Made by a program: the position numbers and the translations under genes. This document shows, in pieces, positions 41,821 through 47,242 of a stretch of 47,242 nt of DNA. The stretch covers positions 1-47,242 of the forward strand of contig WYBA01000377.1 of NCBI GenBank assembly GCA_011526095.1, in the 5' to 3' direction. Each line of letters opens with the position of its first letter. Positions within the stretch are counted from its first letter, which is position 1. The notes under the pieces are model-generated. The model had not been told where the DNA came from and made no database searches. It saw only the letters and a list, made by a program, of their open reading frames with translations. Origin of the DNA: Myxococcales bacterium (GTDB lineage Bacteria; Myxococcota_A; Polyangia; Haliangiales; Haliangiaceae).

Positions 41821-43460
41821 GACGCGCGCGCTCGCAGCTCGCGCTTGAGCACCTTGCCGGTCGGGTTGCGCGGCAGCTCGTCGAGGAACACCACCTGGCG
41901 CGGGCGCTTGTAGTCGGCGAGGTCGCGCCGGCAGTGCTCGATCACCTCGGCCTCGGTCAGCGCGGCGCCGGGGCGCGGCACGACGAACGCGCGCAGCGTC
42001 TCGCCCCACTCGGCGTCAGGCACGCCGACGACGGCCGCCTCGAGGATCGCGGGGTGGGTGTGGAGGTGGTCCTCGATCTCGCGCGGGTAGATGTTCACGC
42101 CGCCGGAGATGACCATGTCGTGCTTGCGCGACTCCAGGTAGTAGTAGCCGTCGGCGTCGACGCGGGCGAGGTCTCCGACGGAGAAGAACCCGTCGCGCAT
42201 CGACGCCGCGGTCGCGTCCGCGTTCTTGTGGTAGCCGGCGATCAGCATCGAGTTGCGGGCGTAGAGCTCGCCGACCTGCCCGGGCGCGACGTCGCGGCCG
42301 TCGTCGTCGAGCACGCGCACCTCGTTGCCGCGCAGCGCGCGCCCGACGGTGCCGGGGCGCGCGACGTGGTCCGCCGGCCCGGCGAGCGTGACGACGCCGG
42401 TCTCGGTCGAGCCGTAGAAGTTCCACAGCACCGGCCCGAACTGCTGCTGGAACACGCGCGCCGTCTCGGTCGCGAGCGGCGCCGCGCCGCTCATCACCCA
42501 CCGCAGCGACGAGGTGTCGTAGCGCCGGCGCACCGCCTCGGGCAGCGCCGCGATCCGCACCAGCATCGTCGGCACCATCAGCGTCGAGGTGATCCGCTCG
42601 CGCTCGATCAGCGCGAGCGCGCCCTCGGGGTCGAAGTGGTTCATCAGCACGACCGTGCCGCCGAGCGTGAACGTGATCGCGACGAACGCCGGCGCGGCGC
42701 TGTGGTAGAGCGGGCACACGACGAGGTGGCGATCGTCGTCGCGCATCCCGACCTGCAGCATCATGTCGGCGACCGCCTCGAGCCCGGTCTGCTTCCACTT
42801 GCGCGTCGCGCCCTTGGGCTTGCCGGTGGTGCCGGAGGTGTAGACGATGACGCCGCCGCCGCCGTCGCCGTCGCGCCGCGGGGGCGGTCGGTCGGTCGGG
42901 TGGCCGGCGACCGCGTCGTCCCACCGCTCGATCGGCGGGGCCGAAGCGGCCTCGCCGTCGGGCAGCCCGACCACGATCACCGGCGCGTGCGAGCCGGCCT
43001 CGGCGCGCGCTGCGAGCATGACGTCGAGGTGGTCGGCGTGGACCAGCAGCACGCGCGGCTCGGCGTTGCCGAGGATGTACGCGACCTCGTGCGCCTTGAG
43101 CCGCGCGCCGATCTGGACGGCGACCGCGCCGACGCGCATCAGCGCCTGCTGCGCGAGCAGGAAGTCGGCGCCGTTGGGCAACATCAGCGCGACGCCGTCG
43201 CCGCCGCGGACGTCGCGGGCCGCGAGCGCGTGGGCGAGCTGGTTGACCGCCGCGTCGACGTCGGCCCACGACATCCGGCGGGCGCCGTCGACGATGCAGG
43301 CGTGGTCGGGGCGGGTGTGGGCGTGCAGCATCGTCACCACGTGGGGCCCGAGGGTCGCGCCGCGGACCGCGCGTACCAGCTGGGTCACGCCGCGCGGGCG
43401 GACGTGCGCGAGCGCGCGGGTGCTGCGCAGCACCCGGCCGACGAACGCCGCGTCGCGCAC
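41817..43460 (-). CDS. Acyl-CoA synthetase (AMP-forming, FadD-like)
   Basis: About 547 aa; the start is uncertain because no Shine-Dalgarno marks it. GTG 43460 is proposed as the first start codon after the upstream gene's stop. ANL-superfamily motifs: IVYTSGTTGKPKGATRKW (P-loop), NFYGSTETGV, GDLARVDADGYYYLESRKHD with MVISGGVNIYPREIE, and the C-terminal catalytic lysine in RNPTGKVLKREL. It activates a carboxylic acid, probably a fatty acid, through an adenylate to the CoA thioester. The N-terminal 50 residues (THVRPRGVTQLV-like) are typical of the long-chain synthetases of actinobacteria and myxobacteria. Substrate not readable. Lies between the TPR gene and selB. Confidence 0.9.
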   Translation of the reverse strand: MRDAAFVGRVLRSTRALAHVRPRGVTQLVRAVRGATLGPHVVTMLHAHTRPDHACIVDGARRMSWADVDAAVNQLAHALAARDVRGGDGVALMLPNGADFLLAQQALMRVGAVAVQIGARLKAHEVAYILGNAEPRVLLVHADHLDVMLAARAEAGSHAPVIVVGLPDGEAASAPPIERWDDAVAGHPTDRPPPRRDGDGGGGVIVYTSGTTGKPKGATRKWKQTGLEAVADMMLQVGMRDDDRHLVVCPLYHSAAPAFVAITFTLGGTVVLMNHFDPEGALALIERERITSTLMVPTMLVRIAALPEAVRRRYDTSSLRWVMSGAAPLATETARVFQQQFGPVLWNFYGSTETGVVTLAGPADHVARPGTVGRALRGNEVRVLDDDGRDVAPGQVGELYARNSMLIAGYHKNADATAASMRDGFFSVGDLARVDADGYYYLESRKHDMVISGGVNIYPREIEDHLHTHPAILEAAVVGVPDAEWGETLRAFVVPRPGAALTEAEVIEHCRRDLADYKRPRQVVFLDELPRNPTGKVLKRELRARAS

Positions 43461-43483
43461 GCGGCCGCGCAGCGCGCCCAGGC

Positions 43484-46400
43484 TCAGCCGCGGCAACGGA
43501 TCCGGGTCCAGCGATCGACCGCGTCGACCTTCTTGGGGTTCTTCGGCGAGCGGCCGAGGTACTCGAGCAGCGCCTTGCACGCCTCGCGCTCGCTGCCGAA
43601 CTCCTTCTCGAGCTCCCCGAGCTGCCACAGCGCGTCCTCCATCCACGTCACGACCTTGCCCGCGCGCTCGGACTCGCGCCCCAGGCGCGTCGCCGCCGCG
43701 TAGTGGCCGATCGCCGGCCGGGGCTGGTCGTTGTCGAGGTAGAGCTGGGCGAGCGCGAGGTGCGCGCCGGCGAGCCGCTCGGCCTTCACCAGCGCGTCCG
43801 GGTCGTCCGGGTCGCCGATGCGCGGCGCCGGCTGCTTGACCGCGCGCGACAGGTGCTCGACCGCGCGCGCGCGGTCGCCCTTGCCGGCGTACGCCATGCC
43901 GAGGCCGTACGCCAGGTCCGGGTGCCCCGGCTCGACGTCGGCCGCCAGCTTGTACGCCTCGATCGCGCGGTCGTACTCGCGGCGCTTGAGGTGGATGCGC
44001 GCGCGCCCGAGCTGGGCGGTGATCATCTTCGGCGCGGCCTCGGCGGCCTGGGTGTAGCCGCGCAGCGCGTCGTCGTCGTAGCGCGCGTCGCCCTGGCTGT
44101 ACGCCAGCATCTCGGACGCGCGGCCGTAGCCGTCGAGGTAGATCGCCTGGCCGTCGAGGTCGGCGGCGGTCTTGAACACGTCGCGCGCCTCCTCGTACTT
44201 GCGGGCCGCGTACAGCCCCTCGGCCTTGAGGTAGAGCGCGGTGGTGTTGCGCGGCTCCGCGGTGAGGACGAGGTCGCCCTGCTTCGCGCCCGCCGCCGGG
44301 TCGCCGTTGCGCACCAGGTACAGCCCGGCGCGCAGCCGCAGGTCGAGCGTGACGTCGGGCTGCGCCAGCAGCTCCTTCCACAGCGTCTTGGCGTCGTCGA
44401 CGCGCCCCGCGGCCTCGAGCGCCTCGGCCAGGCGCGTGCCGACGCCGTCGCGCGACGGCTCGAGCTTGTAGGCGGCCCGCAGCACCTCGATCGCCTCCGC
44501 GCGCTTGCCCTGCAGCTCGAGCGCGCCGCCGAGCTGGACGTGGATCTCGACGTCGGTCGGGCGCGCGGCGAGCGCCGCGCGCAGCCACCGCTCGGCCGCG
44601 GCGCCGTCGCCGGAGGCCCGGTACGCGCGGCCGAGCGCGAGCGCGTTCGCCGGGTCCTGGCCCGCCTGCGCCTCGAGCCCGGCGAGCAGCTCGCCGCGCA
44701 GCTTGCGCTTGGCCGCCGCGTCGTCGGCGTTGCTCGCGGCCTGCGCCGCGTCGGCGAGCTTGCCGAGCAGCGCGACGCGCGCGAGCGTCGGCGAGATGTC
44801 GGCGGTGCCGAGCGCGTCCTGGGCGCGGGCGTAGGCGGCCTCGGCGTCGGCGAGCTTGCCGAGCGCCTCGAGCGCGCGGGCGTGGAGCAGCAGCGCGCGC
44901 GCGCGGTCCGCGGCGCCGAGCGTCTTGTCCTCGACGAGCGGGGCCAGCGCCGCCTCGGCGTCGGCGTGGCGGTCGCGCGCGAGGTCGAGCTGCGCGCGCG
45001 CCAGCGCCGCGGTCGGGCTCTTCGGCGCGAGCGTCAGCGCCCGCGCGAGCGAGGCATCGGCGGTGTCGAACCGCCGCTCGAGGATGTCGAGCTCCGCGTC
45101 GCCGACGATCGCGAGCACGTCGTCAGGCGTGAGCTTGAGCGCCTTGCGGTAGCGGTCGCGCGCGGCGTCGAGCCGGCCGGCGCGCCGGGCGTCGTCGCCC
45201 GCGAGCCGCCACCCCATCGCGACCGCGCGCGGATCGGCCTGCGCCGCCTCCTTCTGCTCGAGGATCGACAGCAGCTCCGCCTCGCGCCGGGCGTACTCGG
45301 CCGGCGGCATCGCCGCGGCGACGCCGATCTGCGCGCCGAGGTGCGGCTTCTTCGACAGCTTGTTCACCTGGCCGAAGCTGTGGCGTGCGCCGTCGAGGTC
45401 CCCGGTCTCGAGCTGGACCATGCCGAGGCCGTAGCTGGCGGCCAGCTCTCGGCGCTTGTCCTTCGCCGCCGCCGTGAACGCGGCGGCCGCGCCCGCGTAG
45501 TCGCGGCGCGCGGCCTGGGCCCAGCCGAGGAACAGCTGGAGGTCCGCGTCGTCGGGCGAGGCCTCGACCAGCTCGGTCAGCGCCTTGACGGCGCCCTCGG
45601 GATCGCCGCTGGCCAGCGACCACAGCGCCGAGCCTCGCTCGGCGTGCTTGCCGCGCACCGCGGCGCCGTGCATCGCCTCGACCAGCTTCTCGGCGGTGGC
45701 GCGCCGCTGCTGGGGCTGGACGCCGTCCTCGAACAGCGCCGCGAGCGTCGCCTCGACCGCGATCCCCAGCGCCTCCGGATGGCGCGGCGAGACGGCGAGG
45801 ACCTGCTGCGCCGACGCGGCGGCGCGCTGCCAGTGGCCAGGCTCGCCCGCCGCGAGCTGCGCGCGGGCGGCGGCGAGGCTCGCCCCGATCTTGGCGGCGT
45901 GCTCCTGCTGCGCCTGCGACCGCTGGTAGAACCAGAACCCGCCCGCGCCCAGCGCGACGACGCCGAGCACCGCGACCAGCGCGATGCGCTTGCCGCGCGC
46001 CGACAGCCGGGGCTTCGCCTCGACCGGCGCCTTCGCCGCGGCGCGCGCGGCGGCGGCGGCCTTGGCAGGCGACTTGCCCGGCGCGCCCGGCTTGCCCTCG
46101 ACGTCGAGATCGAGCAGGTCGTCGGCGCGCGGCGGCGGCGCGAAGCCGCCCGCGTCACCTCCGCCCGCCTTGAACGACACGCCGGCCGCCGAGGCGGCGG
46201 CGGCGGCGGCGGCGGCGGCGGCCTTGGCGGGCGCCGTCCCGGCGGGCGCGACCGCCGGCAGCTCGAGGCCGCCGAACCGATCTCCGCCAGGTCCGTCGAG
46301 CTCCAGCGGCGGGACGTCCGGCCCCGTCGGGAGCTCGAGCGGCACCGCCTTCGGCGCGGTGCCGGCGGACGCGACCGCGGCGCGCGGCGTCGACGACGTC

Positions 46401-47242
46401 GGGGGCAGCGTCGGTGGCGCCAGGTCGAGATCGTCGAGATCGAGCCCGCGGGGGCGTCCGCCGTCGTCGCCACCGGCGGGCGGCGGCGTGGTGGTGGGCT
46501 TGCCTCCGCGTGCCGGGGCCGCCGGCGCCGGGCCGGGGAGGTCGTCGAAGAAGCCCTTCGCCGGAGGTGCCGCGTCGGCGCGCTTGCTCGACGCGCCGAC
46601 CGGGCCGGGGAGGTCGTCGAAGAAGCCCTTGGGCGCGGGCAGGTCGGCCGGGGTGGAGGCCGCCTTCGGCGCGGGGAGGTCGTCGAAGAAGCCCTTGGGC
46701 GCGGGCAGATCGGCGGACGGCGACGGCCCGACCGGCTGGAGCAGCTCGTCGTCGAGAGCACCGGCCGTGCCGCCCTTGGGCGGCGGCAGGTCATCGAAGA
46801 AGCCGCCGGCGCCGGGGAGGTCGAGCGACAGCGGCTCACCCGCCGAGGTGCGGGTGCGGGGCGGGGCCGGCGCGGCCACGGGTGGTGGCAGGTCGTCGAG
46901 CTCGAGCCCGCCGGGGGTGTCGCTGGCGAGGCTGCCGCCGGCGCCGCCGAGGCCGAGGTCGAGCGTCCCGAGCTCGATCTCGTCGCCCGGCCGCGCGACC
47001 GGACCTCCCGGGCGCGCAGCCGCGGGCAGCTCCGCGTGCGTGCGGGGCTCGAGCGAGCCGCTGCGGACGCCGGGGCTCGTCGAGGCGCGCTTGGGCGCGG
47101 GCAGGTCCGGGGCGTTGTTGCGAGAGGTGGGGCCGACGGGGGCGGGGAGATCGGCGACGTTGTTGCGAGAGGTGGGGCCGACGGGGACGGGGAGATCGGC
47201 GAGCTCGCCGAGGGCGGCCAGCTCGAGCCCGCCGCCGGGCCC
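43484..47242 (-). CDS. Giant membrane TPR protein with FFDDLP motif repeats, N-terminus cut by window edge
   Basis: At least 1252 codons are visible and the frame stays open to the right edge, so the start is outside. The visible N-terminal 400 or so residues are Pro/Ala/Gly-rich and built on short repeated motifs: two PVGPTSRNN blocks, several DLPAPKG blocks and four KGFFDDLP-type blocks. One membrane helix follows (RIALVAVLGVVALGAGGFWF). The remaining ~830 residues are TPRs (for example AVEHLSRAVKQPAPR region, RREYDRAIEAYKLAADVEPG, HPDLAYGLGMAYAGKGDRAR). Topology would put the motif repeats in the cytoplasm and the TPRs in the periplasm. Myxobacterial motility and envelope-spanning machines include large TPR proteins of this sort, but no specific match is claimed. 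Confidence 0.85.
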   Translation of the reverse strand, partial: GPGGGLELAALGELADLPVPVGPTSRNNVADLPAPVGPTSRNNAPDLPAPKRASTSPGVRSGSLEPRTHAELPAAARPGGPVARPGDEIELGTLDLGLGGAGGSLASDTPGGLELDDLPPPVAAPAPPRTRTSAGEPLSLDLPGAGGFFDDLPPPKGGTAGALDDELLQPVGPSPSADLPAPKGFFDDLPAPKAASTPADLPAPKGFFDDLPGPVGASSKRADAAPPAKGFFDDLPGPAPAAPARGGKPTTTPPPAGGDDGGRPRGLDLDDLDLAPPTLPPTSSTPRAAVASAGTAPKAVPLELPTGPDVPPLELDGPGGDRFGGLELPAVAPAGTAPAKAAAAAAAAAASAAGVSFKAGGGDAGGFAPPPRADDLLDLDVEGKPGAPGKSPAKAAAAARAAAKAPVEAKPRLSARGKRIALVAVLGVVALGAGGFWFYQRSQAQQEHAAKIGASLAAARAQLAAGEPGHWQRAAASAQQVLAVSPRHPEALGIAVEATLAALFEDGVQPQQRRATAEKLVEAMHGAAVRGKHAERGSALWSLASGDPEGAVKALTELVEASPDDADLQLFLGWAQAARRDYAGAAAAFTAAAKDKRRELAASYGLGMVQLETGDLDGARHSFGQVNKLSKKPHLGAQIGVAAAMPPAEYARREAELLSILEQKEAAQADPRAVAMGWRLAGDDARRAGRLDAARDRYRKALKLTPDDVLAIVGDAELDILERRFDTADASLARALTLAPKSPTAALARAQLDLARDRHADAEAALAPLVEDKTLGAADRARALLLHARALEALGKLADAEAAYARAQDALGTADISPTLARVALLGKLADAAQAASNADDAAAKRKLRGELLAGLEAQAGQDPANALALGRAYRASGDGAAAERWLRAALAARPTDVEIHVQLGGALELQGKRAEAIEVLRAAYKLEPSRDGVGTRLAEALEAAGRVDDAKTLWKELLAQPDVTLDLRLRAGLYLVRNGDPAAGAKQGDLVLTAEPRNTTALYLKAEGLYAARKYEEARDVFKTAADLDGQAIYLDGYGRASEMLAYSQGDARYDDDALRGYTQAAEAAPKMITAQLGRARIHLKRREYDRAIEAYKLAADVEPGHPDLAYGLGMAYAGKGDRARAVEHLSRAVKQPAPRIGDPDDPDALVKAERLAGAHLALAQLYLDNDQPRPAIGHYAAATRLGRESERAGKVVTWMEDALWQLGELEKEFGSEREACKALLEYLGRSPKNPKKVDAVDRWTRIRCRG

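Overview
The window is a very GC-rich bacterial chromosome segment (roughly 70% G+C or more by eye). Gene content points to a myxobacterium-like member of the Myxococcota: a CdnL/CarD regulator, a receiver-DUF4388 regulator, a PEGA-tailed Ser/Thr kinase, cysteine-rich lipoproteins, a sigma-54 activator and large TPR membrane proteins. The centre is the replication-origin neighbourhood, with rpmH-rnpA-yidD-yidC-khpB-mnmE running left and dnaA-dnaN-recF-gyrB running right. Genus assignment is inference.

Layout: 1-3.4 kb holds a pseudo-receiver regulator (cut by the window edge), a LarA-like racemase and rsmG. 3.4-4.8 kb is a gene-free patch. It contains a ~225 bp inverted repeat, three perfect 22-bp tandem repeats, a second in-frame copy of the 3' end of rsmG, and a TCTCCG hexanucleotide tract. 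4.8-11.2 kb is the leftward block bioD, bioF, mnmE, khpB, yidC, yidD, rnpA, rpmH. Four perfect parS-type palindromes (GTTCCACGTGGAAC) lie between 4135 and 5462, three of them inside bioD/bioF. 11.2-11.7 kb, with DnaA-box-like sites, is the strand switch and the best oriC candidate; the dnaA-dnaN gap is a second candidate. 11.7-19.3 kb is dnaA, dnaN, recF, gyrB, fabH.

From 19.4 to 32 kb come short mixed-strand units: cdnL, pepA, a small basic protein abutting a DUF72 protein, transaldolase, TetR, an IPT-domain protein with a Nudix hydrolase and trmB, uvrB/thiE, a CxxCH mini-protein, a CpoB-like/Pal-like envelope pair, and an NtrC-type regulator. From 32 to 47 kb most genes run leftward: an envelope cluster (kinase, TPR membrane protein, lipoprotein; upstream a HEAT-like protein and a degenerate metzincin-like lipoprotein), one rightward beta-barrel-like protein, then selB, an acyl-CoA synthetase and a giant TPR protein cut by the right edge.

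The core genes cover replication initiation, ribosome/tRNA modification and membrane insertion. The accessory genes are mostly envelope and signalling. No rRNA, tRNA or CRISPR array was recognised. Long ORFs antisense to real genes are artefacts of high GC and were ignored. Product names come from motifs and are not database-checked.
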